Shown here: positions 1 to 12,450 of the stretch, one piece after another | Numbering within the stretch: the first letter of the stretch is position 1 | Layout: the number at the start of each line of letters is the position of its first letter | Made by a program: the position numbers and the translations under genes | From: Firmicutes bacterium HGW-Firmicutes-2 | GTDB taxonomy: Bacteria > Bacillota > Clostridia > Lachnospirales > Vallitaleaceae | Reading direction: 5' to 3' | NCBI GenBank assembly: GCA_002841495.1 | Contig: PGZV01000011.1 | Coordinates: forward strand, 44,714 to 108,713 | Length of the DNA stretch: 64,000 nucleotides | The notes under the pieces: generated by a model | What the model saw: the letters and a program-made list of their open reading frames with translations, nothing else | The model's database searches: none | Told to the model about the DNA's origin: nothing

Positions 1-121
1 TGTGTGTTATATCTACGACTCAATTATTTGTTTACAGTCCATTGATACCAAGTATAGACTGATTTAGTCATGATTTCACGAGACCCATCTTTGAAATCAC
101 CTTCTTTGTTTCTAGAGTACA

Positions 122-155
122 AAAAAGCCTCTAAGCTTATTTTGCTTAGAGGCTT
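122..155 (-). terminator. Rho-independent terminator of serS
   Basis: An inverted repeat (127-136 with 144-153, 10 perfect pairs, extendable by two A-T pairs) is followed on the minus strand by a run of six T (plus-strand A run 121-126). It lies about 10 bases beyond the original serS stop at 166-168, so it ends the minus-strand yaaA-serS unit. Positions 1-121 show no gene or motif that I can support. Confidence 0.85.
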
Positions 156-165
156 GGTTAATGCT

Positions 166-1406
<1,241 letters not shown>

Positions 1407-1465
1407 TATTTTCATCCTTTCAAGCGCATATTTATTATTTATATTAAGGGAAGGGCGGGTAAATG

Positions 1466-2191
1466 TCAAGAATTTGACAATATTGACCGCGTGAAAACAT
1501 AGTTTCTTTCATTGGAAAGATTGGGGTTATAGTGATAGCCTTCAAAAGTCACAGATTTAATCTGATGAGGTTCTGTCATTCGGCTTTTAATCATGATATG
1601 GAGCAGTTGACCTCTGGCCATTTTAGAATAGGTGGCGACGTTTTTATATTCATGATCCTTTTCTTCCATAAATCTAATAACAATTCTATTAGATGGGAGC
1701 ATCTTACCATATTCATTGGAGGATAAGTCAATTAAGACATCTTCATTCTTAAAGTAATGTGCCACATGCCTTTCCCAGTATTTATAAAGTGAGGGCTTAA
1801 CCAAAGGCATTTTCATATCTAAGCGATAGGGTTTGATACCGTCAAAGGGCCTTAAGACACCATACATAGCAGAAAGAATCACCAGATGCTTATCCATATA
1901 TTCTAGCTGTTCTTTATTATAATCATCAAGATGTAGATATTTATAGACAAGACCGGTGTAAGTCGTTATGGCATAGTTGGGCGTGGCTGCATCGAATGTC
2001 TTAATATTGTTATGGGTTTGTTCTAGCAAGGTCGCATCTATATGCATGAGGCGACGAAGGGCATCTTTGGAAAGCCTTTTTAATCTCTGATTAAGATAAA
2101 GAGCTTCTTTATAAAAGACAGGTTCGTGTACGGCACTTTCATGTGTCTTACTATAATTTTGTGTTTTGCTGGGAGAGATGATGATTTTCAT
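1466..2191 (-). CDS. yaaA: Peroxide stress protein YaaA (DUF328)
   Basis: YaaA is a cytosolic, DNA-binding protein known in E. coli for lowering free iron during peroxide stress. The family signature is visible at the N-terminus (MKIIISPSKT) and in the middle (LSAMYGVLRPFDGIKPYRLDM), with the usual length of about 241 residues and the typical late segment FKNEDVLIDLSSNEYGKML. The start at 2191 is chosen because a GGAGG box lies five bases upstream; an in-frame start at 2209 has none. It is the first gene of a two-gene minus-strand unit with serS, 59 bases apart. A TTGACA-16-TACACT promoter lies upstream. Its role in this organism is inferred from the family. Confidence 0.9.
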   Translation of the reverse strand: MKIIISPSKTQNYSKTHESAVHEPVFYKEALYLNQRLKRLSKDALRRLMHIDATLLEQTHNNIKTFDAATPNYAITTYTGLVYKYLHLDDYNKEQLEYMDKHLVILSAMYGVLRPFDGIKPYRLDMKMPLVKPSLYKYWERHVAHYFKNEDVLIDLSSNEYGKMLPSNRIVIRFMEEKDHEYKNVATYSKMARGQLLHIMIKSRMTEPHQIKSVTFEGYHYNPNLSNERNYVFTRSILSNS

Positions 2192-2230
2192 AATAGCCTC
2201 CATAACCATAATGTTTTAAGGGATAATTCA

Positions 2231-2258
2231 AGTGTACTCGAATATTGAAAATTGTCAA
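2231..2258 (-). promoter_or_regulatory. Promoter for yaaA-serS
   Basis: On the minus strand, TTGACA (plus 2253-2258) and TACACT (plus 2231-2236) are separated by 16 bases, about 40 bases upstream of the yaaA start. It is divergent from the lepA promoter. Confidence 0.6.
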
Positions 2259-2289
2259 TTGATAACCGGTGAGATGAAAATAATTGTCA

Positions 2290-2318
2290 TTGTATAACTA
2301 TGGACCCTATGCTATAAT
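2290..2318 (+). promoter_or_regulatory. Promoter for lepA
   Basis: TTGTAT (2290-2295) and a perfect TATAAT (2313-2318) are spaced by 17 bases, about 100 bases before the lepA start. With the minus-strand yaaA promoter it forms a divergent control region. Confidence 0.65.
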
Positions 2319-2419
2319 AATCAATTGATATGAGGATGATTTAGCTTGTTCTCAAAAGCAACGTCAGATGGATTGTATCATGAGGAGATAAGAACCTTAC
2401 TTTGGAAAGGAAGAATATT

Positions 2420-4231
2420 GTGGCAGATATTGAACAAAAAAACATTAGAAATTTTTCCATTATTGCCCATATAGATCACGGGAAATCAACCTTGGCTGAT
2501 CGAATCATTCAAAAAACCGGACTCTTAACCGATCGAGAAATGTCCGAACAAGTATTGGATAATATGGATCTTGAAAGAGAACGGGGTATCACCATTAAAG
2601 CTCAAGCCGTTCGATTGGTGTACAAAGCCAATAACGGAGAAGAGTACGTATTCAATCTTATTGATACACCAGGTCATGTAGACTTCAACTACGAAGTGTC
2701 TAGGTCTTTGGCAGCATGTGAGGGTGCTATTCTCGTTGTGGATGCAGCTCAAGGCATCGAAGCCCAAACCCTTGCCAATGTATACTTAGCCCTTGAACAC
2801 GATCTAGAGATCCTACCGGTCATTAACAAAATAGATCTACCAAGTGCAGATCCTCAAAGGGTTATCCAAGAAGTAGAAGATATAATAGGTCTTGAGGCTG
2901 CACATGCCCCGTTGATATCTGCTAAAGACGGCATCAACATAGAAGAGGTTCTGGAAATGATTATCACCACAATTCCGGCGCCTACTGTGGTTTTGAATCA
3001 GCCCCTTAGAGCCCTTGTTTTTGATTCCAAATATGACCCCTACCGTGGTGTCATTATTTTCTGTAGAATCAAAGACGGTACCGTGAAAAAAGGTGATAAA
3101 ATTAAAATGATGTCATCAGGAAAAACCTTTGATGTTATAGAAGTGGGTTACTTTGGTCCAGGTCTATTTATACCTTGTGAAGAACTAAAAGAAGGCTATG
3201 TTGGCTATATCAGTGCAGGCATCAAAGATGTTCAAGATACGAGGGTAGGAGATACAGTAACTAAAGTATCCAATCCGGCAATAGAAGCGCTACCCGGATA
3301 TAAAAAAGTAAATTCCATGGTTTATTGTGGTATCTATCCTGTAGACGGATCCAAGTACCAAGATCTAAGAGATGCATTAGATAAGCTTAAGCTCAATGAC
3401 GCAGCCCTTCATTTTGAACCTGAAACATCATTAGCACTCGGGTTTGGTTTTAGATGTGGTTTTCTAGGTTTGCTACATCTGGAGATTATTCAAGAGCGTA
3501 TCGAACGAGAATTCAATATGGATATTATCACAACGGCACCAAGTGTTATCTATAAAGTGCATAAAACCGACGGGAAAATTATCGATCTTGCCAATCCAGC
3601 AGATATGCCGGATCTTTCAGTGGTAAGGATGATGGAAGAACCGATTGTAAAAGCGCAAATCATGGTACCTTCCGAGTACATAGGATCTATTATGGAATTA
3701 TGTCAAGACCGTCGTGGCGAGTATCTGGGTATGGAATATATTGAAGATACCAGAACCCAACTGATGTATGAATTACCTTTAAATGAAATCATTTATGATT
3801 TCTTTGATGCTCTAAAATCCAGGACAAGAGGTTATGCATCCTTTGACTATGAATTGATCGGTTACAAGGAATCCAATCTGGTAAAGCTGGATATATTGCT
3901 TAACAAAGAAGTGGTTGATGCACTATCTTTCATTGTTCATGAGGATAAAGCTTATGAAAGAGGGAAAAAGATTGCTGAAAAACTCAAAGATGAAATACCA
4001 AGACATCAATTTGAGATACCTATACAAGCAGCCATCGGAAACAAGGTTATTGCAAGATCTACCATTAAGGCGATGCGTAAAGACGTCTTAGCAAAATGTT
4101 ATGGTGGGGATATATCCAGAAAAAGAAAACTATTAGAGAAGCAAAAAGCCGGTAAAAAGAGAATGCGTCAAGTGGGTAATGTAGAAGTACCGCAAGATGC
4201 TTTTATGAGCATATTGAAGCTGGACGAATAA
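2420..4231 (+). CDS. lepA: Elongation factor 4 (LepA)
   Basis: LepA is a ribosome-associated GTPase that acts on stalled or mis-translocated ribosomes and in 30S assembly. The G1 loop (AHIDHGKS), switch II (DTPGHVDF), NKID and the family-specific C-terminal domain ending [14 protein letters not shown] are all present, giving 603 residues, the usual size. I prefer the GTG at 2420 because AAAGGAAG lies six bases upstream; the in-frame TTG at 2402 has only a distant purine run. It begins the lepA-hemW unit nine bases before hemW. In many Clostridia gpr and spoIIP precede lepA; here the upstream neighbour is divergent yaaA. Confidence 0.97.
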   Translation: MADIEQKNIRNFSIIAHIDHGKSTLADRIIQKTGLLTDREMSEQVLDNMDLERERGITIKAQAVRLVYKANNGEEYVFNLIDTPGHVDFNYEVSRSLAACEGAILVVDAAQGIEAQTLANVYLALEHDLEILPVINKIDLPSADPQRVIQEVEDIIGLEAAHAPLISAKDGINIEEVLEMIITTIPAPTVVLNQPLRALVFDSKYDPYRGVIIFCRIKDGTVKKGDKIKMMSSGKTFDVIEVGYFGPGLFIPCEELKEGYVGYISAGIKDVQDTRVGDTVTKVSNPAIEALPGYKKVNSMVYCGIYPVDGSKYQDLRDALDKLKLNDAALHFEPETSLALGFGFRCGFLGLLHLEIIQERIEREFNMDIITTAPSVIYKVHKTDGKIIDLANPADMPDLSVVRMMEEPIVKAQIMVPSEYIGSIMELCQDRRGEYLGMEYIEDTRTQLMYELPLNEIIYDFFDALKSRTRGYASFDYELIGYKESNLVKLDILLNKEVVDALSFIVHEDKAYERGKKIAEKLKDEIPRHQFEIPIQAAIGNKVIARSTIKAMRKDVLAKCYGGDISRKRKLLEKQKAGKKRMRQVGNVEVPQDAFMSILKLDE

Positions 4232-4240
4232 GGTGTTGAA

Positions 4241-5383
4241 ATGGAAATGATGGGTCTTTATATTCATATACCGTTTTGTGTAAAAAAATGTGACTATTGT
4301 GATTTTCTGTCTTTTGATCATACGGATAGCTTTTTACGTGATGCTTATGTAGAGGCATTGGTTGCTGAGATATTAGGGATGAAAAGCCAAAATATTACAA
4401 AAAAGCTTTCATCCATTTATATGGGCGGTGGCACGCCATCTATTTTAACTGCAGAACAATTTAGCAGAATCATGAAAGTGGTTTTTGATGTTTTTGAGTG
4501 GACAGAAGACGGAGAATTCACCATTGAGGTCAACCCGGGAATGGTCGACGTTCTTAAAGTGAAAGCTTACGTAGAAGCGGGTGTTAATCGCATCAGTATG
4601 GGACTGCAATCGGATGAAGAAGCCTTGCTTAAGACACTTGGTAGAATTCATGATTATGAAGTATTTCTAGAATCCTATCAAATGATGCGTGCAATGGGTA
4701 TTGAGAATATTAGTATAGACCTTATGTTTGGACTTCCAGATCAAACGCTGGATGCGTTTAAAGCTACCTTAGAAAAGACAATAAAACTTGAGCCAGAGCA
4801 TCTATCTATATACAGCCTGATTATTGAGCCGGGGACTGAATTTGAAAGCCAATATAAAAAAGGACTATTAAATTTGCCGGATGAAGATGTGGAACGCCAG
4901 ATGTATTGGTGGGCTCATGATACCCTTGAAAGCAAAGGCTATGAGCATTATGAGATTTCCAGTTATGGTAAAACAGGTAGGATTGGCAGACACAATAGAG
5001 CCTATTGGACTTTAGAGTCCTATTTGGGCGTTGGTCTTGGGGCTGCCTCTTATTTGAATCAAAACCGATACAAAAATATAGATAATCTTAAAACCTATAT
5101 TAAAAAAAGCCATCAGTTGGATCAGATACGCATTTTAGAACAAACAGGAAACAAAATTAATAAATTAGAAGAGTTTTTCTTTCTAGGATTAAGACAGTTT
5201 AAAGGTGTAAACCTTAATGAATTGCACTTGGAATTTGAAGAATCACTTTTGGCATGCTATCGACCGATCATAAAAAAATTGGTTGAAGAGGAAATGCTCC
5301 AGGAAAAAGATGGATGGATCAAGCTTACCAGAAGAGGTTTAGATCTTAGTAACGATGTATTATCAAGGTTTTTAATGGACTAA
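4241..5383 (+). CDS. hemW: Radical SAM heme chaperone HemW
   Basis: HemW belongs to the former HemN-like group and binds heme for delivery to membrane enzymes. The radical SAM cluster motif CVKKCDYC appears near residue 12, followed by the glycine-rich MGGGTPS and the HemW-like GLPDQTLDAFKATLE segment, with the C-terminal HemN domain to residue 380. The extra cysteine after CxxxCxxC (DYCDF) is typical of HemW. The start follows AAGGTG by five bases. The gene sits between lepA and hrcA, the standard Bacillota position. Substrate assignment comes from the family only. Confidence 0.93.
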   Translation: MEMMGLYIHIPFCVKKCDYCDFLSFDHTDSFLRDAYVEALVAEILGMKSQNITKKLSSIYMGGGTPSILTAEQFSRIMKVVFDVFEWTEDGEFTIEVNPGMVDVLKVKAYVEAGVNRISMGLQSDEEALLKTLGRIHDYEVFLESYQMMRAMGIENISIDLMFGLPDQTLDAFKATLEKTIKLEPEHLSIYSLIIEPGTEFESQYKKGLLNLPDEDVERQMYWWAHDTLESKGYEHYEISSYGKTGRIGRHNRAYWTLESYLGVGLGAASYLNQNRYKNIDNLKTYIKKSHQLDQIRILEQTGNKINKLEEFFFLGLRQFKGVNLNELHLEFEESLLACYRPIIKKLVEEEMLQEKDGWIKLTRRGLDLSNDVLSRFLMD

Positions 5384-5401
5384 ACTGGAGTAGCAAATGA
5401 A

Positions 5402-5452
5402 ATGTTTCATTAGGATGAAGTATGTGACTTACATCTATGAGACATTTTTTTA
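5402..5452 (+). terminator. Terminator after hemW
   Basis: A stem of 5402-5410 with 5437-5445, extended by an inner AGGATG/CATCT helix, is followed by a run of seven T. It separates lepA-hemW from the heat-shock operon. The remaining spacer to 5532 shows nothing I recognise. Confidence 0.75.
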
Positions 5453-5532
5453 TTTCATGTATACAAATAAACCCTAAAAATCCACTTTCATCCCATTTTA
5501 TAAAGTTTTAATAGTTTTTTGAGGATTATATA

Positions 5533-5561
5533 TTGACAAACATAGAAAATAATAATATTAT
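5533..5561 (+). promoter_or_regulatory. Housekeeping promoter of hrcA-grpE-dnaK
   Basis: TTGACA (5533-5538) and TATTAT (5556-5561) are separated by 17 bases. The expected transcription start falls just before the CIRCE operator, so HrcA bound there would block initiation. Confidence 0.85.
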
Positions 5562-5572
5562 TAACTCAGATG

Positions 5573-5599
5573 TTAGCACTCCACACAAATGAGTGCTAA
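5573..5599 (+). promoter_or_regulatory. CIRCE operator (HrcA binding site)
   Basis: The site is TTAGCACTC, nine bases, GAGTGCTAA: an exact match to the CIRCE consensus including the spacer. It lies between the promoter and hrcA. By established knowledge HrcA, helped by GroEL, represses here and releases on heat shock. No second CIRCE is seen before dnaJ. Confidence 0.97.
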
Positions 5600-5621
5600 C
5601 AATGTGAGAGGTGATGACAGT

Positions 5622-6662
5622 ATGGAACTTAACGAACGCAAACTTAAAATACTAGAGGCAATCATTTCTAATTATTTAGATACAGCAGAACCAGTAGGTT
5701 CTAGAACCATTTCCAAGAATTATGATCTGGGTATATCCCCAGCTACCATAAGAAATGAGATGTCCGATTTGGAAGAGTTAGGATTCATCATGCAGCCTCA
5801 TACTTCCGCAGGACGCATTCCATCGGACAAAGGCTATCGTCTTTATGTAGATATGATTTTAAGTGCCAAATATGATAGTCCCAAGCATTTGTCCTATGTA
5901 GAAGCCTTACTGAGCAAGGCAGGACGTATTGAGACCCTCTTACAAGACATCGTTGCCGTATTGGCAAAAGAAACCAATCTAACAGCCATCGTTTCCACAC
6001 CTCAGTACTCAAAATGTAAAATCAAAAATATCCAACTCATTGAACTTGAATCACAGAAAGTATTGGCGGTCATTGTTACCGATGGTAATATGGCCAATAA
6101 CTATGTGCTGGAAATTAATGAAGACATGGACCAACCTATGCTCAATAAGCTGTCTTTCATTTTGAACAATCAGCTTCATGGACTTGATGTTGAGGAAATT
6201 AATCTACCACTCATTGAAAAAATCAAAGCTTTTGCAGGCAATCAAGATGAAATCATAGGTAAAGTGTTGGAAGTTGTCTTTCAAGCGGTGCACAACAATG
6301 AAGATACACAGATTTACACATCAGGTGCCATTAATATGCTAAGGCTTCCTGAATTTAGTGATCTTGAGAAAGCAACCTCCATTATGGAAACTTTGGATAA
6401 GAAGGATTATATCAGACAGCTTCTTTTAAATGATTTTGACGGTGAAAGCATTGTAACAGATGGTGTGAACATCAAAATCGGTTCGGAAAACAACAATGAG
6501 AATATGAAGGATTGTAGCTTGATTACAACAACTTATCATATCGGTGGTAAACCACTTGGTGTGATTGGATTGATCGGACCTAAGAGGATGGATTATCAAA
6601 GTGCTATTTTCTCTCTAAAGTGTTTGATCAAAGAAATAGAAAAAAGGATGAATGATTCATAA
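5622..6662 (+). CDS. hrcA: Heat-inducible transcription repressor HrcA
   Basis: HrcA represses the class I heat-shock genes by binding CIRCE. The N-terminal winged helix (ELNERKLKILEAIISNYLDT, then GISPATIRNEMSDLEELGF) and the C-terminal dimerisation domain ending GVIGLIGPKRMDYQ match the family over 346 residues. The start at 5622 has AGAGGTGA upstream; an earlier in-frame ATG at 5589 overlaps the CIRCE right arm and has no ribosome site. As first gene behind its own operator it is autoregulated. It is followed by grpE. Confidence 0.96.
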   Translation: MELNERKLKILEAIISNYLDTAEPVGSRTISKNYDLGISPATIRNEMSDLEELGFIMQPHTSAGRIPSDKGYRLYVDMILSAKYDSPKHLSYVEALLSKAGRIETLLQDIVAVLAKETNLTAIVSTPQYSKCKIKNIQLIELESQKVLAVIVTDGNMANNYVLEINEDMDQPMLNKLSFILNNQLHGLDVEEINLPLIEKIKAFAGNQDEIIGKVLEVVFQAVHNNEDTQIYTSGAINMLRLPEFSDLEKATSIMETLDKKDYIRQLLLNDFDGESIVTDGVNIKIGSENNNENMKDCSLITTTYHIGGKPLGVIGLIGPKRMDYQSAIFSLKCLIKEIEKRMNDS

Positions 6663-6687
6663 TCATCTTAAGAAAGGATGTATCGTT

Positions 6688-7299
6688 TTGAAAAATGATA
6701 AGAATAAGAAAGACGAAGAAGTCTTGTCAGAGGAAACCATAGACGTGACTTCTGATAATGGGACAGATCTAGAAGATGCAATGGATCAAGTGGAGGACGT
6801 AGAAGTTGTAACAGAAACAGAAACAGAAACCATAGAGGTGGTATCACTTGATAAGCAACTGGAGCAAAAGGAAGCAGAATTAAAAGAGCAGGTTGATCGT
6901 CATCATAGAACGCTAGCTGAATTTGATAACTTCAGAAAAAGAACCTTGAAGGAAAAGGATTTGATGTACGAGAAAGGTGCTAAGGAAATACTAGAGGTCT
7001 TGTTGCCAATCGTCGACAATTTTGAACGGGCATTTGATGCTGTAACGGATGAACACAAGGAAGACTCATTTGTTAAAGGTATTAATATGATTTATAAGCA
7101 ACTTGTTGCAGCCCTTAAAGAAATGGGTGTTGAAGAAATCGAAGCTTTAGATCAAGTTTTTGACCCACACCTGCATCATGCTGTACAGCATGAAACTTCA
7201 GAAGATCATGACGAAAGCATTGTGGCAGCCGTTTACCAAAAAGGCTATAAATATAAAGACTCTGTCTTAAGATACAGTATGGTCAAAGTCGTTAATTAG
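6688..7299 (+). CDS. grpE: Nucleotide exchange factor GrpE
   Basis: GrpE releases ADP from DnaK in the chaperone cycle. After an acidic, low-complexity N-terminus of about 65 residues comes a long coiled coil, then the family core RTLAEFDNFRKRTLKEK and the beta domain with FDPHLHHAVQ and GYKYKDSVLRYSMVKV. The start is a TTG at 6688 with AAAGGATG seven bases upstream, giving 203 residues; an ATG at 6652 overlaps hrcA and has no ribosome site. It belongs to the CIRCE operon. Confidence 0.95.
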   Translation: MKNDKNKKDEEVLSEETIDVTSDNGTDLEDAMDQVEDVEVVTETETETIEVVSLDKQLEQKEAELKEQVDRHHRTLAEFDNFRKRTLKEKDLMYEKGAKEILEVLLPIVDNFERAFDAVTDEHKEDSFVKGINMIYKQLVAALKEMGVEEIEALDQVFDPHLHHAVQHETSEDHDESIVAAVYQKGYKYKDSVLRYSMVKVVN

Positions 7300-7302
7300 G
7301 GT

Positions 7303-7370
7303 TAAAGTATCAAAACTACTTAGTTGAACTTACAAGTACAATATATAAATTACGAACGCATCAACGTAAA
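7303..7370 (+). repeat. Left half of the 121-bp palindromic repeat, upstream of dnaK
   Basis: This begins GGTTAAAGTATCAAAACTA and continues through TAGTTGAACT, ACAATATATA and ATCAACGTAA in the same order as the full copies at 17665 and 41608, then diverges before the second arm. The rest of the 124-base grpE-dnaK spacer is A-rich and carries the AAGGAGG site of dnaK. Confidence 0.7.
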
Positions 7371-7408
7371 AAACAAACAACAATCAAGGGTAATACCAAT
7401 ATAAATAA

Positions 7409-9277
<1,869 letters not shown>

Positions 9278-9297
9278 AACTATTTTATAAGCATATT

Positions 9298-9327
9298 GGG
9301 CCGTACCAAACGGTACGGCCCTTATTA
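9298..9327 (+). terminator. Strong terminator after dnaK
   Basis: A perfect 10-pair GC-rich stem (9298-9307 with 9312-9321) closes a four-base loop and is followed by TTATTATT. It lies 20 bases past the dnaK stop and should uncouple dnaJ from dnaK. Confidence 0.9.
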
Positions 9328-9335
9328 TTAATTAT

Positions 9336-9416
9336 ATTCATAGAGGTGGGTTTTCATATCAATATGTAACCTAATAATCTATATCCATGTCTTATAACAA
9401 ACCTGCCTCTATGAAT
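9336..9416. repeat. 81-base palindrome between dnaK and dnaJ
   Basis: ATTCATAGAGG (9336-9346) pairs perfectly with CCTCTATGAAT (9406-9416), and the next seven bases also pair with two G-T wobbles, giving an 18-pair stem around about 45 bases. It lies after the dnaK terminator and before the dnaJ promoter, so it is not an obvious terminator. Together with the terminator and promoter it accounts for most of the 346-base gap. Confidence 0.65.
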
Positions 9417-9477
9417 GTTTTTCAATATAAACAGATGAAAATCAAGGTAGCATAATCTATTATTCACAAAACGGTCA

Positions 9478-9506
9478 TTGTTAAAGGGCTGTCTTTGTTG
9501 TATAAT
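9478..9506 (+). promoter_or_regulatory. Promoter for dnaJ
   Basis: TTGTTA (9478-9483) and TATAAT (9501-9506) are spaced by 17 bases, followed by a leader of about 110 bases. No CIRCE is present, so dnaJ appears to be transcribed apart from hrcA-grpE-dnaK. Confidence 0.65.
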
Positions 9507-9623
9507 AGGTTCTGCTGATTTTAGTGTTCAAAGTCAAGGCACCATAAGTTATGGTTTTGTTTTTATGTGTGCTCATATACATAGATGTAACCGTTGTTGA
9601 AATAAGTTGATAGAGGTGGTCAA

Positions 9624-10757
9624 ATGGCAGATAAAAGAGATTATTATGAAGTGTTAGGTGTAAATAGGCAAGCAACTGGACCGGAGATCAAAAAAGCTTA
9701 TCGTAACCTAGCTAAGCAGTATCATCCGGATATGAATCATAACAGTGAAGAAATTGAACAAAAATTTAAAGAGGCAACAGAAGCCTATGAGATACTCAGT
9801 GATGACACCAAAAGACAACAGTATGATCAGTTCGGACATGCAGCATTCACCCAAGGTGGTGGCGGCGGTTATGGTGGCTTCAATGATATGGGTGATATGT
9901 TTGGTGATATATTCGGCGACTTTTTCGGTGGCGGCTCAAGACGACGGGCCAATGCACCTCAAAAAGGCGATAATATTCAGGCCCGTATCAATCTAGAATT
10001 TGATGAAGCTATTTTTGGCGTTGAAAAAGAGATTTTTGTAACTGTTTCAGAAACTTGTGATACCTGTGATGGTAGTGGTGCCAAACCAGGAACATCAAAA
10101 GAGACCTGTTCAACTTGTGCAGGACAAGGACAGGTAAGATATAACCAGCAAACCTTATTTGGTACGGTACAAAGTGTCCGCACCTGTCATCAGTGTGGCG
10201 GTTCGGGACAAATGATTAAAGAAAAATGTACAGATTGTCACGGAAGCGGTCTTAAAAAGGAAAATAAAAAACTATCGGTAACCATTCCAGCAGGTATAGA
10301 TCATGGTCAAAGTATGCGTCTTAGAGGTAAAGGTGAACCGGGTATCAATGGCGGACCTAAAGGGGATGTTATATTACAGGTTTATGTTAAGCCCCATGCT
10401 ATTTTGGAACGACGTGGTGAGGATATTTACTACGAACTACCGATTAGTTTTTCACAAGCAGCCCTTGGAACGGAAGTCTCTGTTCCGACCATTGATGGTA
10501 ATGTGACTTACGAAATAAAAGCAGGTACACAAACCAATACAAAATTTAGGCTAAGAGGAAAAGGTGTGCCTCATCTTAACAATACTAAAGTAAGAGGCGA
10601 TCAATATGTAACCGTATCAGTTATGACGCCTAAAAACCTAAGTGATGAAGAACGAGAGCTTTTCATACAGTTGGCAGAACTTGCCGATGAAACTGTTGAT
10701 GAAGGTAAGAAGAAAAAAGGTATTTTTAATAAGATTAAAGATACCTTGGAGAAATAG
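9624..10757 (+). CDS. dnaJ: Chaperone DnaJ (Hsp40)
   Basis: DnaJ stimulates DnaK ATPase and delivers substrates. The J domain ([12 protein letters not shown] to HPD near residue 35), a Gly/Phe-rich linker (about 75-110), four zinc-finger CxxCxGxG repeats ([32 protein letters not shown]) and the C-terminal substrate domains give the canonical 377 residues. A GAGGTGG site precedes the ATG. prmA follows after eight bases. Confidence 0.98.
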   Translation: MADKRDYYEVLGVNRQATGPEIKKAYRNLAKQYHPDMNHNSEEIEQKFKEATEAYEILSDDTKRQQYDQFGHAAFTQGGGGGYGGFNDMGDMFGDIFGDFFGGGSRRRANAPQKGDNIQARINLEFDEAIFGVEKEIFVTVSETCDTCDGSGAKPGTSKETCSTCAGQGQVRYNQQTLFGTVQSVRTCHQCGGSGQMIKEKCTDCHGSGLKKENKKLSVTIPAGIDHGQSMRLRGKGEPGINGGPKGDVILQVYVKPHAILERRGEDIYYELPISFSQAALGTEVSVPTIDGNVTYEIKAGTQTNTKFRLRGKGVPHLNNTKVRGDQYVTVSVMTPKNLSDEERELFIQLAELADETVDEGKKKKGIFNKIKDTLEK

Positions 10758-10765
10758 AGGCTAAT

Positions 10766-11689
10766 ATGAAGTGGACAAAATTAAAAATTCATGTAGCGCC
10801 ACTAAGTGTCGATGCCGTTAGTAATATGCTTTTTGATTTAGGTATGGAAGGTTTAGAGATTGAAGATCAATATTTGTCTGAATCGGATAAAGAAGCCATG
10901 TATGCTAATTATGTAACAGATACATTGGTGCCACTTGAAGAGTACCGTGTTGTTGTATATCTGGATGAACATCAGGATATACATGTTTGTAGAACGGATA
11001 TAGAAAAGGGATTAAACGACTTAAGAACTTTTCTGGAAATCGGTTCGGGAGTAATCACAATAGAAACCATGCCGGACGAAGATTATGAAAATAAATGGAA
11101 AACTTTTTATAAGCCTTTTAGAGTGGGTGATCATATGGTCATTACACCTATTTGGGAGAAGCCGGATTTAATTGAAGGGGATATGGTCATAGCTATAGAC
11201 CCTGGAATGGCATTTGGATCTGGTACACATGAAACTACCTATCTTTGCATTGAGGCGTTGCAAGCATGTGATCACGATCTGGGTCAGGTTGCAGATATAG
11301 GTTGTGGGAGTGGTATATTAGCGATTGCAGCTGTTAGACTCGGCGCAAAGTCAGCCATTGGTGTGGACATCGACGAGAATGCGGTGAAAATAGCAAAAGA
11401 AAATGTCAAACATAACGCACTAGAAGATAAGGTCACCATCTGCAAAGGCGATCTTTTAGAAAACATTCTATCACCGGTGAACACAGTTATAGCAAATATT
11501 TTGGCAGAAGTTATCATAGACATCACCGAGGATGTAAAAAAAATATTGCATACTTCAGGTGTATTTATTGCTTCAGGTATCTTAAACGAAAAAGAAAAAG
11601 CTGTGACAGATTCTTTAACCCATGCAGGTTTTAATATTTTGGAGATACGCAGAAAAGGTGAATGGGTGGCCATTAAGGCGGGTCTATAA
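10766..11689 (+). CDS. prmA: Ribosomal protein L11 methyltransferase
   Basis: PrmA methylates ribosomal protein L11 using S-adenosylmethionine. The SAM-binding loop ADIGCGSGILAIAA and the family sequence AIDPGMAFGSGTHETT are clear, with the catalytic-region motif ANILAEVI, over 307 residues. It lies between dnaJ and rsmE, as in B. subtilis, eight bases from each, which suggests one transcript. Confidence 0.96.
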   Translation: MKWTKLKIHVAPLSVDAVSNMLFDLGMEGLEIEDQYLSESDKEAMYANYVTDTLVPLEEYRVVVYLDEHQDIHVCRTDIEKGLNDLRTFLEIGSGVITIETMPDEDYENKWKTFYKPFRVGDHMVITPIWEKPDLIEGDMVIAIDPGMAFGSGTHETTYLCIEALQACDHDLGQVADIGCGSGILAIAAVRLGAKSAIGVDIDENAVKIAKENVKHNALEDKVTICKGDLLENILSPVNTVIANILAEVIIDITEDVKKILHTSGVFIASGILNEKEKAVTDSLTHAGFNILEIRRKGEWVAIKAGL

Positions 11690-11697
11690 GGAGACAC

Positions 11698-12450
11698 ATG
11701 TATCGATTTTTTGTAGAACCAAGTCAGATAAAAGACAATCATATCCTCGTAGAAGGTTCCGATATGAACCATATGATCCATGTATTGCGCATGCGTGTCG
11801 GGGATGTCGTGACAATTAGTGATGGACAACAAAAGGACTATAGTTGTATAATAAAAACAATTGTGGAGAACGAGATTTTACTGGATATTAAGACCGTGGT
11901 CTCGACCACCAATGAATTATTAAGTAAGATTTCTCTTTATCAAGGCATACCCAAAAAAGATAAAATGGAATGGATCATTCAAAAAACCGTTGAATTAGGT
12001 GTAAGTGAGATTATTCCGATTAAGATGAAACGCTGTGTTGTTAAACTAGATGACAAGACAGCTAGGAAAAAAGTTGATCGCTGGGAAGCTATTTCAGAAG
12101 CAGCGGCAAAACAGTCTAAAAGAAGTATCATACCGACCATTCAGTTACCCGTTACGTTTAAAGCTATGATGGCGCAACTAGAGGAAATGGATTTGGTATT
12201 GGTGCCTTATGAAAACGCAGAAGGCATGGCATATACAAGAACGGTTCTAGGGCAACTGAAAGGTGCTAAAAACATCGGCATAGTCATTGGTCCAGAAGGC
12301 GGCTTTGATCAAGAAGAAATTAATCATTTAATGGCCACGGAAGCAAAAATCATATCATTAGGTCGACGTATCTTACGTACGGAAACAGCGGGCATGACTT
12401 TACTTGCGAATCTAATGATACAAATCGAGGAGGATAATGATGGCAATTAG
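11698..12450 (+). CDS. rsmE: 16S rRNA m3U1498 methyltransferase
   Basis: RsmE is a SPOUT-class enzyme that methylates N3 of U1498 in 16S rRNA. The N-terminal PUA-like part (HILVEGSDMNHMIHVLRMRVGD) and the C-terminal knot motif IGPEGGFDQEE, then SLGRRILRTETA, define the family at 250 residues. The start follows an AAGGAGA site. Its last codons overlap the start of the next gene. Confidence 0.95.
   Translation: MYRFFVEPSQIKDNHILVEGSDMNHMIHVLRMRVGDVVTISDGQQKDYSCIIKTIVENEILLDIKTVVSTTNELLSKISLYQGIPKKDKMEWIIQKTVELGVSEIIPIKMKRCVVKLDDKTARKKVDRWEAISEAAAKQSKRSIIPTIQLPVTFKAMMAQLEEMDLVLVPYENAEGMAYTRTVLGQLKGAKNIGIVIGPEGGFDQEEINHLMATEAKIISLGRRILRTETAGMTLLANLMIQIEEDNDGN

Noticed and set aside
11284..11832. 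182-codon open frame on the minus strand
   Set aside because: It lies opposite prmA and rsmE, both certain genes, and its protein shows no family features.
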